Assembly (NCBI GenBank): GCA_037349495.1
Contig: CP140196.1
Coordinates: 558,001-622,000, forward strand
Direction: 5' to 3'
Source of the DNA: Lotmaria passim
Lineage: Eukaryota > Euglenozoa > Kinetoplastea > Trypanosomatida > Trypanosomatidae
Length of the DNA stretch: 64,000 nt
A program made the position numbers and the translations under genes. The notes below the pieces were generated by a model. The model searched no databases and had not been told where the DNA came from. It worked only from the letters and a program-made list of their open reading frames with translations. This document shows positions 11,158-22,203 of the stretch, one piece after another (position 1 is the stretch's first letter; each line of letters starts with the position of its first letter).

Positions 11158-14100
11158 TAACCTCGTTGCCGTCTCAACTCCTTCCACACAAACTCCTTTT
11201 TTCGTTAACGGAGCTGGAGCGTAAAAAAAAAAAAAAGTAATAGTCAATTGTATGACGTATTCTCTCTCGTTAAATTCCTTTTTCTTTACATGTGAACGAC
11301 CGAAACTGCTCTACCACTCGCAGTTTCAAAAAAAAAAAAAGACGTCAGCACCTTTACAACAGTGCTACGCGCTTCTTTACAGTCAGCAGCGTTCAGGTAA
11401 GAAGTCAGATACCATAGCGCAGCACTTTAAAAAAAAAAAAAGAAACACAGCACATTTGAAAAAGTGTCTTTTTTTTTTTCCTTCTGCACGTAATGGCGGA
11501 AAATGAGAGGAGCAGAAGATTGCAGATATGTGTTCACAGATCCACTGAAGTAAAGAGAGAGAAGAAACACACAAACAGAAAAAAAAAAATAAGAAGCATG
11601 CTCCATGCCGTCATTGAATCCCGTCTCATCCACTCAAGTCTGGTGATTATATATAAAAGAGTAAAAAAAAAAAAAGAGAAGCAAAAAAAAAAAAAAGAGG
11701 CGCGTGCAAGGCTAAACAAACAAGCAAAAAAAATGTTAAATATGTAAGTGATATAATCGTTTTCCTTTCTTTTTTGATGGTGTTCAAGAAAACTGGAGTC
11801 TAGTTAGTTGAAAAAAGACAAAGCCATGCCATAGATAACAGCAATGGAGGAGAAAAAAACAGAGAACAAGAATAAAAAAGGCGAAGCGTTTTAAAGGAAA
11901 GCAAATAGAAGTGCAGCGTTAAGAGGGGAAAAAGAAGGTACTGCCAGTGACCGACAGCAATGGCAGAAATAGCCTAGCCACGAACGATGATCATTGTGCT
12001 GCCGTTCTGTGTGGCCTAAACAGTAAAAGACCAGGAGAAAACAACGGTGGAAAACAGAAGAGCACGTAACTTGTGCTCACTCCAACTACAAAGAGCATCT
12101 GCAAGCAAAAAGAAAAAAGTAACTGGTAGAAGCACTTGACAGTAAGCTGTAAGATCCGTCATTAATACCCCCTTTTCCCTTTAACAATCGAAGACGCTGC
12201 ACCTAAGCCCAAAAGACACTTGTGTCATTGCTGCTGACAGGTGCTGCTCCACACATCACCTACGCTCTTACAATTACTATCGCTTAGTAAAAAAAAAAAA
12301 AAAAACATAGAAATTGTGAATCTCGTGGCTTCTGGAATAAAACAAAACAAAAAAAAAAAGAAAAAGAAAACACGAGAGCCTCAATTTGCACGAACACACA
12401 CACACAGAGAAAAAGTAGAAAAAAAAAAACAGCTGCGCAAAGAGTGGACAACAAAGAAACAACTAGGACCACTGTTATTTTTATTCATTAGATATGGTCT
12501 AATGTACTTCTCTTGTTTTCGGCGCAGATTACATAGTGCGTGGCTTTTCATAAACAAACAAACAAAAAAAAAGAAAAGCCTTTCTATTGTTCGCATAAGT
12601 AGTAGCGGTAGTAACGGTAAAAGACATCGCATCAGAAGAGCAAGAACGTCGGAGAACGTCAATGGCTACTTTTGAGTAGTCGTGAAAACACACACGGAAA
12701 ATAAAAACACCACCCGTTTTTACTTCTAACCAAGGCGAAGCAGAACCCTCTCTCTTGCTTCCTTTTACTCCATGGAACCGAGAGAAAAAAAAAAGAAGAT
12801 GTTGTTTTTCTCGTAGCTTTTCCATTATTATTATTATTACTTTTTTTTTCTGGTCACAGAAAGTTACGCAGCACTGCGCACTCTTGCTCAAAACTCTAGA
12901 TAGTTTCTTGTCACCCGATTTCATTTCAATAGCTGCAGAAAAATGGACAGAAACACAAACAACAACAATATCATTTTAAAACGTGAAACCAATCAGAGGA
13001 AAAGGACAGAAGAAAAGAAAAGTAAAAGAGGACCTTAGCGTTGTCAATGGAAAACGTAACGTACGGTGGAAACAGGTAAGAGCTTTATAGAAGAGTTGCT
13101 AGCACGCAAAAATAAGCACTAAGTTTCGCGACCAGAAAAAAAAAAAGAAGCCAAAAAAAAAAAAACAGCATTCGTGGAAACTAATCTGCTTGATGTAATG
13201 TGCTTTTAAAATGTTATTCTCATATCCCGACGCTTAAAACGAAATAGCTTATGAAACAAACAAAAAAAAAAAAAGAGCTTTGCTTTTGGTGTCGCAACGA
13301 CTCTGACGATAAAAATGCTCAAAGACGAATCAGTGAGTCACAATCTTCATTCTAAAAAAAAAAGTAGGAGTCGCGTCTTTTGGGGAAAAAAAGAAAAGAG
13401 GAAAAAGAGAGTGCAAGCTGATCGTGCAGTAAATTGTGTTTAACAATTGGAGAGTAACAGCGCTGTCACGTGTCCAGCTTTTGCGTCATCACTGTTACAA
13501 TACATCTTAGCCTTATGTATGTAGCTCCTTTCGCATCTTTTCCGCTTTTCACTCTGTGCGTGCTTGAGAATCTCATAAGTGAAGGTTCTTTCGCTTCTCT
13601 TGCTTGTAATGTGTTTACATACATAAATACATATATGAATGAAGTCTACCTTCCTTTTTCTTTTGAGAATCACAAGATGCAGTAGAGTTGTGAGAGCAAC
13701 ACAGCCAGCATCCTTCTTGTAGGCAACGCATGAAAAAGAGAAAGAAAGACTATTCCAAGAATAGTGAGTCTGGAGAATGTGTGGTTTCGTTTCCACGAAA
13801 ACAGAAAGGGAGAGAAAAGAACACGCTCACAACAGCAAACAAAAAGAAATCTAAGCTGATTACAAAAAAAAAAAAAAACGTTTTCGATTTAAATATGAAA
13901 AACACAGTGGAGGAAATAGGTCTCATACATCGGGACTCTACGTTTTACAGAAAGGGGAACATGGCTCTGAGGTTCTACTTACCTATCGAAATTTGTTTTA
14001 AATGGAGAAACAGCGACCTAAAAAGCTGCAATACGGCTGCTTTGTGCAGAAAGTTCACCTCTTTGCGTCGCTGTTTTCCTTTTCCACATTTTCTTACTCA

Positions 14101-14348
14101 GTTTACAGGGAAAAAAACGAAAGAAAACGAAATAAAAAAAAAAGCATAAGCGATGAAATAAAGAAGGAGACGGCACCACATAGAGGAAAACGGTGTTTCT
14201 CTTTTAAAATATGTATCTACAAGATGCACTGTAAAGAAGTTCGATTCGGATGGAAAAAAAAAAAAAACAACGGAAGCAAAAACTAAAAACCACTTTTTTA
14301 AGCCGGAGTACACATGAGCACGTGAATGCACATGAGGAGCACTGCTTC

Positions 14349-14367
14349 GCGCATCATCGTCATGCGC
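14349..14367. other. GC-rich perfect hairpin in the 8.9-kb spacer
   Basis: GCGCAT at 14349-14354 pairs perfectly with ATGCGC at 14362-14367 around a 7-base loop. It lies about 1.45 kb downstream of the stop codon of the 561-aa cold-shock gene. The stem is short but stands out against AT-rich flanks. Confidence 0.35.
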
Positions 14368-15812
14368 ACGAATACTAAATAGAATTACAAAAAAAAAAAA
14401 AAACACATTTTTTCCTTTAAAAAAAAAAACAAAAAGGTATCAATCAAGGAACAAGAGACTTGCATAAACACAAAAAAAAAGCGTTGGAAAAAGTAAAGTA
14501 GAAAAACAAAAGAAAACGTTCACGACGAACCAGAAATGGTCGCCAAAGGTTGAGAAAGCACTTTTTGGTGAAGTTAAAAACAGGAAAACAACAAAAAAAA
14601 AAAAAAGGATGATTAGCTTTCGCCCAAGAAAAAAAAAAAAAGACGCGAGCGGTTAAAATAAACGAGAGAATGTACATCCAAGATGGCTCTTTTTTTTTTT
14701 TTTCTTCTTCTAGGTGAAAGTCGTTTAAAACACATACACACACACACACACACAAAGAGAGAAGGTAAGGAGTTGGGATAAAGAAAACAACGAAAAGAAA
14801 AAAAAACTGAGAAAACAGACAGTAACAATCAAAAGTAAAAAAAAAGTAAAAAAGAACACTTTGCTCGTATAGAAACTGAATAAAACTCGGCAGTTACAAG
14901 GATTCAACTGCAGGTTAAAGAAAGACTCCTTTTTTTTCTTCTCTCTTTTGAGAAAGTTGCTTGCCTGATAACGCCACTTTAAAAAGGAGAACACCACTTG
15001 GGGAGGGCAGCCTTTCTTGCATTGACTCTATCCAGTGCCCTTTCAGGGATGCACACCAACCTATTCTCTTTAAAATGACCAGTAGAGCACTTAACAAAGC
15101 CAAAACCAAAACATGTCTGCACAAGAAAAAAAAAAAAAAGGTAACAAGAAGGAAAAATAAAAGGCACATGTTTACAGAAAAGGGAGAGAAAGAGGCTGAG
15201 GCGTTACAACAGTATTAAGAACATATAAGTGTACGAAAAAAAAAAAAGGAAAAGGTGAACAAAAACAAAAACAAAAGACAGTTAGCTATAGCACAAACAT
15301 CATGAGTTTAATGATATGTTGGCAGACAACTACACATTCATTTAAACAAAGTAAATATGAGTCCAGCACGGCAAACATACATGTGCACTTGTGTGCCTTA
15401 CAAAGACATGTGTAAATTGCTGCGGGTATTGACTTTCGAAAAGCTGAGAAGACACTCGAACAGTCAATAAGACTAAGCTCATCTTCAGAACAGACAAAAA
15501 GAGAGGAGAAAAAAGAGAATGTCTTTAGAAGGCCAAAAATGAGTGGAAAAAAAAACGAGGAAGAAAGAGAAAGGAAATTCAGGCTAGCCAAAACAACAAC
15601 AAAAAAAGAAGAAACAAGTTGGCAACTTAGAGGAATGCCCATGCATGGCACCTTTAGGGATCAGACACAGAATGGCGTCATATCAATCACCAAAGTGAAA
15701 AACCAGCGTGCTGCCCGCGGGACACCACATTTCAGATACATACCGTGTCTTTAAGAACGTCAACCCGTATAAGGAGGGAAGGACGAAGAGAAATGTCGTC
15801 GACGTTCAGCGT

Positions 15813-17498
15813 TTACTCCTCCAGGCTCGTGTACACCTCGTACGCCAGCTCAATCAGCGGAGAGCCATCCTCGTCGTTGTCATCAAGGCTTTCCCCTTGT
15901 GTCAGTGTGACAAAGCTACGGCCCAGTCCCTTGTCCTTCGGCGCAGAGAAGAAAAAGCGCTCAGCTTCGGTGTGGCAGTCGGGGCTGACGGGCGAGCCCA
16001 CTGGTCTAGCCTTCTCGAAGTCTGTCGCTGTTACCGTCAAATGCTGCTGCTGCTGCGACGGCGATCCGTCGGTCGCTGACGCTGAATCGGACACTCTGTC
16101 GATGGGCGGTGACAACGGCGTGGACGCCTCCATGCTCTGCGGCACGACCTGCGGCAGCAGCTCTACATCCACCGCCTGGAAGGTCTGCTGGCCATCCTTG
16201 TACCCCACGCGGAAGCGGACACGGCCGCCGACGGGCAGGGTGCGGAAGCCCTGCATGTGCATGTAGGACTGATGGACGAAGATGTCACCGAGGTGGACTG
16301 GGACACGGCACTCCTGCGCGGATGCGGGGGCAGAGGCGGAGGATAAGTTGTGGTTGCCGTTCGGTGCCGATGTCGTCGAGGCGGAGGAGCGCGCGGCTAC
16401 GCCGTCTGGTTTGATGTGGTGCGTCGCCGTCAGGAAGCCAAATCCACGATTTGGGTTGTAGCGCTTCACAAAGCCCTCGTACAGCTCCCCGTGCTCGTAC
16501 TGAATCCCGTTCATCGTCTTGGGCGCCGGCGGTGGCGTGGACGGCACCGCGACGATGGGGATGTACGGTACCGCCCCGGGCAGGGCGGTAGCGAGGACGG
16601 GGGCGATCGAGCTGCTGAAGGAGGCCGGCGGGAGCGGTAGGGGCGTCACGGCGTAGGCGGGCAACGCGGCACCGCGGCTCGCCGACATCGCCACCGCCAC
16701 CTCGTCTGCCGTCATGGCCTTTATCGCACCTGTCGTGCTGTTCACCCAGAAGCACGCCTGCGGCTGCGACGGTGTGGGCGGCGCGGACGGCTGCGCGAAA
16801 CGGCCCACCAGTACAGATCCGCTCCCGTTGCTCGTGGACGAGGCGTCGAAGGCGGCTGTCATGGTAGTCGAGGTGCCGGCCACCGACGTCCCAGCAGCCC
16901 GGGGCAGCGAGCACGCGGGTAGGGAAGAGGAAGCGACGGAGAAGGAGGCGGCGGTGGCGACGGACTTGTCGGCCGCTGCAACGTACGGCGGCGGGCCCTC
17001 CGACGGCGCAGGCGGCGAGCGGAGCAAGTCGGAGACAAGCAGTGGCGTCAGCTGCTGCTGCTGCTGAGGCTGGTGTAACTGCCAAGCATTTTTGTTGTTG
17101 TTGTTGCTGCTGGTGGTGGGGAAGGCAGTGGGACACACCCTGGTCACTGTCGGGTAGTCGGTCTTGCCAGACGGCACGGCAGTGACGGTGGACAGCACGT
17201 GACTGCCGTTGGTCAGCGGCGACGACTGCGGCGTGGTGGTCGGCGTCATCCCTGGCGAGCCCGCAGACGTCGACGGCATAAAGTACACGACAGGGCGGCC
17301 GTCGTTGGTGATGGTGGTGGTGGGGATGCCTTGGAACAACGCTGCGTCTGATGTAGTGGCGTTGACCGTGATGGTGGGCTGGAGGTATTGCTGCTGCTGC
17401 TGCTGCTGCGAAGCGGTGGCAGCGGCGTGCGTTGGGCGGAGTTGCGGCTGGAGGTGGGCGGGCACGGCGTGAAACATGGCTGAGGAGTGTGCGAGCAT
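15813..17498 (-). CDS. Cold-shock-domain RNA-binding protein with a ~45-residue insertion in the domain (561 aa)
   Basis: Probable RNA-binding protein, the middle of three tandem paralogues. The N-terminal half is low-complexity, with Q tracts and many S/T/P/A residues. A more ordered stretch around residues 245-275 contains FWVNSTTGAIKAM. The CSD first half is at ~336-356 (YEGFVKRYNPNRGFGFLT, RNP1). The second half is at ~400-449: GDIFVHQSYMHMQGFRTLPV (RNP2), then VRFRVG and FQAVDV. About 45 residues separate them. The C-terminus is acidic and ends in SLEE. The start chosen is the ATG encoding MLAHSSAMF. The frame extends 33 codons further to a TTG, but that part reads as phenylalanine-rich pyrimidine tract and is taken as 5' UTR. 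A later ATG, seven codons in, is possible. The spacer downstream is exceptionally long (8.9 kb). Confidence 0.93.
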   Translation of the reverse strand: MLAHSSAMFHAVPAHLQPQLRPTHAAATASQQQQQQQYLQPTITVNATTSDAALFQGIPTTTITNDGRPVVYFMPSTSAGSPGMTPTTTPQSSPLTNGSHVLSTVTAVPSGKTDYPTVTRVCPTAFPTTSSNNNNKNAWQLHQPQQQQQLTPLLVSDLLRSPPAPSEGPPPYVAAADKSVATAASFSVASSSLPACSLPRAAGTSVAGTSTTMTAAFDASSTSNGSGSVLVGRFAQPSAPPTPSQPQACFWVNSTTGAIKAMTADEVAVAMSASRGAALPAYAVTPLPLPPASFSSSIAPVLATALPGAVPYIPIVAVPSTPPPAPKTMNGIQYEHGELYEGFVKRYNPNRGFGFLTATHHIKPDGVAARSSASTTSAPNGNHNLSSASAPASAQECRVPVHLGDIFVHQSYMHMQGFRTLPVGGRVRFRVGYKDGQQTFQAVDVELLPQVVPQSMEASTPLSPPIDRVSDSASATDGSPSQQQQHLTVTATDFEKARPVGSPVSPDCHTEAERFFFSAPKDKGLGRSFVTLTQGESLDDNDEDGSPLIELAYEVYTSLEE

Positions 17499-17505
17499 GG
17501 AGTCC

Positions 17506-17507
17506 CT
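17506..17507 (-). promoter_or_regulatory. Candidate trans-splice acceptor AG for the 561-aa cold-shock gene
   Basis: On the transcribed strand a T9 tract (complement of about 17527-17535) is followed by the first AG, reading CCGCAG, seven bases before the ATG. The resulting 5' UTR would be very short. Confidence 0.4.
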
Positions 17508-20447
17508 GCGGTAATTCAACGTCGCGAAAAAAAAAGAGGTAAAGAAAGAACGGAAGAAACTACTGAGACAGTAAAAATGGTGTCCTGTACAATGCAAGAG
17601 CTAGTAAGGAGAGAAGGAAAAAAAAGAAAGAAAAAAAAACACCAATCAGTGAGGCTTGTCTATTGGTGATAACCTACTCCACTTTTTAAGCCTCAGTACC
17701 AGCACAAACGTCTTACGTGAGATCTTAGTTTTTCCCTTTTCTGTTATCTGCTTTGCAGAAAAGCCAAGAACAATGCTTGGTACGAAGAAAACCACGGAAA
17801 AAAAAAAACAGAAAAGGGTGGAACAAAATAAAAAAGAAAAACAAAAACGCTTGTATGTCTTATAATAATAGTAGTGATAGTAAATAAACACCGGGTTATG
17901 AAACGAAAGTAGAACTAACAAAAAAAAAAAAGGAGTGAATCAACAGGTCTATTAAGATGATTGTGTCGTGACCTTCAAACTCGCATTAAAAAAAAAAAGA
18001 CAGTTTTTCTCTTCTTTTTTATGGGGTTTTTCTTTACGCTTTAGCAAGGCTGCCTGAAAGTTGCAACGTCTTCTCGGTCTCTGTTTATATACCTGCTGAC
18101 AGATAAGATGACGAATACACTACAGTCGTCACGCCCTCTTTCTTCTTTTCTTCTCTTTTAAATGTCCGCTTATGATCTTTTGAGTTTTTTTTTTTCTTCT
18201 TCTTTCTGCAGCTTTTCAACTCGCTAACACTGAGGCTGTATTTCTTTTAAGAAATGTGTTGCCAAAAAAAAAAAACACACACATATAATATATAAAGACA
18301 CTCAGTGGACTACGTAGGGACAAGAACTCAAAAGCTAAAAAAAAAAAACGAAAAAGGAAAAAGAGGTTACAGAAAGGAGGAATAACAAATAAATAAACTA
18401 ATAGGAAGTCAGCAAAAAAAAAAAAAACACTGGGACGTCACAAGGACGAGAGACTCAAGTTTTTTTTTTCGTTTTTTTCTTTTTTTTTTTTTTTGCTGCT
18501 GTTGTTGTAAGTAGAGACACAAAAAAAAAAAAGACGTTTGTACGTACGTTACCAAAAGAGACCAGCAATGAGGATGAAAGGAGTAGCTCGCTCGATTTGC
18601 AGACGTGGTTTGCTGGTTTTTGAGCGTCACCTTCTTTGGTGTTGCTTTGGAAAAAAAAAAAGAGAGATTGTGGGGCCAACGTGAATGAGCCGACGAGTGT
18701 AGAAAGAGTTTTGTTCTGTGGTTTTTTAGAGAAAAAAAAAAACCATAACTTGATTCTTGCAATGTGAAGCAAGAAAACAACGGAAAAAGGAAAAGGCGTT
18801 AAAAAAAAAAAACACACACACTGGTAGGGGTGCTTTGTTTTACTGAGAGGAAAAGAACAGATATAGCATACAGCGGAGAAAAAAAAGGGGGAAAGAAAAG
18901 AGAAACGAGTGGACGCCTGAAACCACACACGCTGAACTAGCTTATGTTATTCAACGATCGGTAGTTCTGCATTTTAAACTAAACGCATTTCTACTAAAAC
19001 TGGTCCATGAACTGCAGAGAAGCAGTGCCTCTTTTTTTTCCCCTCTGCATAGATCACAAGAGCTTCAAACGAGCAGTGCCACTGAGAACATTACCGAAGG
19101 GGTCGCAAACAACAGCTCCATACAGCCATAAAAGACACTTTCTGCCTTTGCAGCTTTCAATGGACTCCAAAAAAAAAAAACACGATTTAGCGGCAGAGGA
19201 GTGTCTTCTCCGCTAGTTCATCTAGCATTTGTTTTCATATAGCCATCCCTTGTGTGGAGTCAACTGGAAAAAAAAAAAACACGTTGCAAAAGAAAGCAAA
19301 GGTCGTGGCTCCACGACACGGAACAACAACAACAAAAAAAAAAAAACAATAACAGTAAAGAAAAAAAAAAAAGAGAGGAAAAGACCCAAACAAAGCCAAA
19401 AGGGGGTAAAAAGAAAAAGGGCAAATAACGAAGGAGAAGCAACGAAGAAACACAAGCAGAAAACCCAGTGGTTCGCTTTTTAACGTATCTCCCACTATAT
19501 CAATAGTGCTATGAGTAAGGGAAGGAGGGAACATGCCCAAAAAAAAAAAATGGTCTAGTCACAAAGGAACAGATGATCAACATACGCACATGTATCACTC
19601 ATTTTACATTTTGCTTTCCGTGTCTTTCACCATGGAAGTATCGACTCAGTTATAGGAAAAAAGGTAAAAGAGAAAACAACTAAAAAGGTGACAAGGCGAG
19701 GGAAGACACACTTACAGCACACCGCACCACCACCAGGTCTTGGCGCATGTGATGATGTGGAGAGAAGAGTGCAATTTTACAGCGCCAGCATCTCGACAGC
19801 AACAGCGATGTCCCGTAGAGGAGAATAGAAGAGAAAACAACCTTTTAAAAGAGAATGAAAAGAAAAAAGAGGATTCAACGAGCACGTGTAGACAACTGTA
19901 GAGAAGCTTAGCTGCAGCTTTTCAAAATCTACGCTTTCATACTTTTTTTTTTTCCTTCGGTCGACTAACAGCCGGTAAACACTGAGAAACAGAAAAAAAA
20001 AAAAGACAGAGAGAGTTCTTTTTTATTAAGAGGTTTCCTCGGTGTTACTGAGCAAAAGCCTGAAACGCGCCTTGCGCGTCGTCGACAAGAGACTCGCCTG
20101 TGTTACATAACGCAATGAAGCACTGAAAATCAGTGTTGGCTCTATAAATAAAACAATAAGGGTGGACTGGAAGCGTCGATACTGTGGGAGTCTAAATGGC
20201 GGCTTCACAAACACGCTGATGAAGCCTACCGTTAACAAAAGCAGATGACATATTGAGGTGGGAGGAGTAACACACAGCGTTTAAAGTAAACGACTGCTTT
20301 GAAACACGAAGAAAAAAGAAAGCGCTACTTACTGAATACGATCCTAGAAAAGAAAACAAGTGACAGCACAAAAAAAAAAAAAAAAGAAAGACAATTATAA
20401 GGGGAGGAGGGAAGAACGAAAGAAAGACAAGACAGACAATCGCCCCG

Positions 20448-20506
<59 letters not shown>

Positions 20507-22203
20507 CATGTGTATATACATATAGAGTTTACGTACATGCAGCTTATTTGAAGATAAAGATGGGAGACAGGCTCTTTGCAGCACGTGGAAACTAGCAGAA
20601 AGGTAGAACGTGACTTTTTCTATTGTCTTCTCTCCCTTTCTCTATTTGCCTGAATCGGGAGCAAAGGGTGCACTATCAGCCATGCTATCTTTACACAAAC
20701 TTAGCAGAAAGAACTAAACACACGAAGTAAGGAAAAAAAAAAAAGACAATGAAAAAAAAAAAAAAGAGTATATGTTATTTTGTTTTTTCCTCCAAGGATA
20801 AGGTTCTCCATTTAAAACGGAGTGCTAACAAGAGAAATATACACACACGGCCTCGTTAATAAGCAGCGCTGCGGCGTAAAAAAAAAAAAAAAGAAAAAAG
20901 AATAGTATTACGTTTTTTTTTTTTTTCTTCTTCAATATGATGTCAGTATCGATTCTCTTAAAAAGCAACCAAGAAAGGGAAACAGTCATTGAAAAAGTGA
21001 CTCATGCTGCTTACTAAAAAGTAGAAGTATAGCCTGAGATATTAGCGTGTGAGAAGTTGTGACAAAGACCTCACAGAGACAGGCGAGGAACACCCAAATT
21101 AATAACAATAACAAAAGAAGAATTGCAAAGGGCTGTTAGGGAGCATTTTTACGGAAGATAAACGAGGCAACCACAACAAGCTACATATGAACGTGCTTAC
21201 AAAGAAAGAAAAGAAAAAAAAGAAAACAGTATTACTTGTAAAGCAGCATTCGAAACCACTCCACCGTCTTTACATAGTATAAGTAGAACAGGCGCAATTG
21301 AAGTCAATGAAACAAAGAAAGAAAGAAGAGTAAAGAAAACAAATAAGAACAAAACTAGTAGCTACGCTGCTTCAACACTTTTAACTGCTGCAATAAGAAT
21401 ATCTCTGACAAACCCATAAATAAAAACAGACAAATGAAAAAAAAAAAACACAGAAAAAACTCTTTTTTCTTTTTTTTTTTCAATTTGTAGCGTTCGTGAG
21501 CCCACAAACGTTGTAGCATCGCAAAACCGCTAAAATGGCAGCGCATAAAAAAAAAAAAAGGGACTTTTCCGACTAAAGAAAAAAAAAAAGCGCTAGCCGT
21601 TAGAATATGAGCAATAATATTAAGGGCGTTGTCACACGATTTTTGGGTTAAGAGTGAAAAGTTGCCTGCTTAATCAACCTGCACAGCGAAGTCAGCAATA
21701 ATATCAACAAAGAAATAAAAACAATCATATGGTGATGGGAATAAAAAAAAGAAAGCGTACGCTTGTTTCCTTCATCTCCTTTGATAGCCTTGATGGTCAC
21801 TAGGCAGAAAAACAGGTGTTTGTGATTTTCTTTTTTTTTCCCCCTAAAGAGAACACGGTTTTGTCTACGACTTAAGACTACATTACGTGAAAATTAGACT
21901 CTAAAAGACACGAAAAGCATAAATATCAGCGCTCTCTTCGAACTGCAAAAGCAGTACTAAACGCTACACGATACGATAGCTTTGTGATTAAGTGCGCGGT
22001 TATAAATCATGTTATTGGAAGCCAGATCAGCAAAAAAAAAAAAAAGAGTAAAAAAAAAAGCTTGGTCTTTACCTTCGACCCTCTCCAAAAACTAATAGCA
22101 ATCATGAAAATACCACTAGCATTTGACGCTCCGGTTTTTTTACAATGATGTTAGTTGTGGCTCTCAGTCCCTCATCTCTTCTTTCTTTTCTCTTTTGAGG
22201 TAT
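17508..22203 (-). other. 4.7-kb gene-free spacer: probable long 3' UTR of the 622-aa cold-shock gene
   Basis: No convincing gene. AT-rich with dense poly(A) tracts on the plus strand, a long TA microsatellite and some poly(T). It follows the stop of the cold-shock gene at 22204 in the direction of transcription. Short open frames here either start with a non-ATG codon or are homopolymer-coded. Confidence 0.6.
20449..20503. repeat. TA dinucleotide microsatellite (about 27 units)
   Basis: The longest uninterrupted dinucleotide run in the window. It lies in the spacer after the 622-aa cold-shock gene and is followed by a short imperfect TGTATATACATA stretch. Confidence 0.95.

Larger units (their letters stand above)
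6931..15812 (-). other. 8.9-kb gene-free spacer: probable very long 3' UTR of the 561-aa cold-shock gene
   Basis: No convincing protein gene in almost 9 kb, where spacers elsewhere in this window are mostly 0.6-4.7 kb. It is AT-rich and full of poly(A) tracts of 8-16 bases on the plus strand (U tracts in the transcript), with fewer poly(T) tracts. It contains a long TA microsatellite, a TG microsatellite and at least two hairpins. Open frames are short and mostly homopolymer-coded. Transcription runs right to left, so this follows the stop codon of the cold-shock gene at 15813. It may be one long 3' UTR, or may hide non-coding RNAs with no coding signature. Confidence 0.6.

Noticed and set aside
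13440-13796. 118-residue minus-strand open frame in the 8.9-kb spacer
   Set aside because: It begins with GTG, has no early in-frame ATG, uses AT-rich codons unlike the real genes and shows no domain.
15286-15642. Hydrophobic minus-strand open frame just after the 561-aa cold-shock gene
   Set aside because: Its phenylalanine/serine-rich start is simply a translated pyrimidine tract, and nothing in it resembles a known domain.
18463-18494. Plus-strand poly(T) runs as RNA polymerase III terminators
   Set aside because: Such runs are widespread in the spacers and no tRNA-like A/B boxes or other Pol III gene were found next to them.
19747-19755. C-box-like GTGATGATG, and TGATGA matches near 20217 and 53198, as possible C/D snoRNAs
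   Set aside because: No D box (CTGA) at a suitable distance and no terminal stem was seen at any of them.
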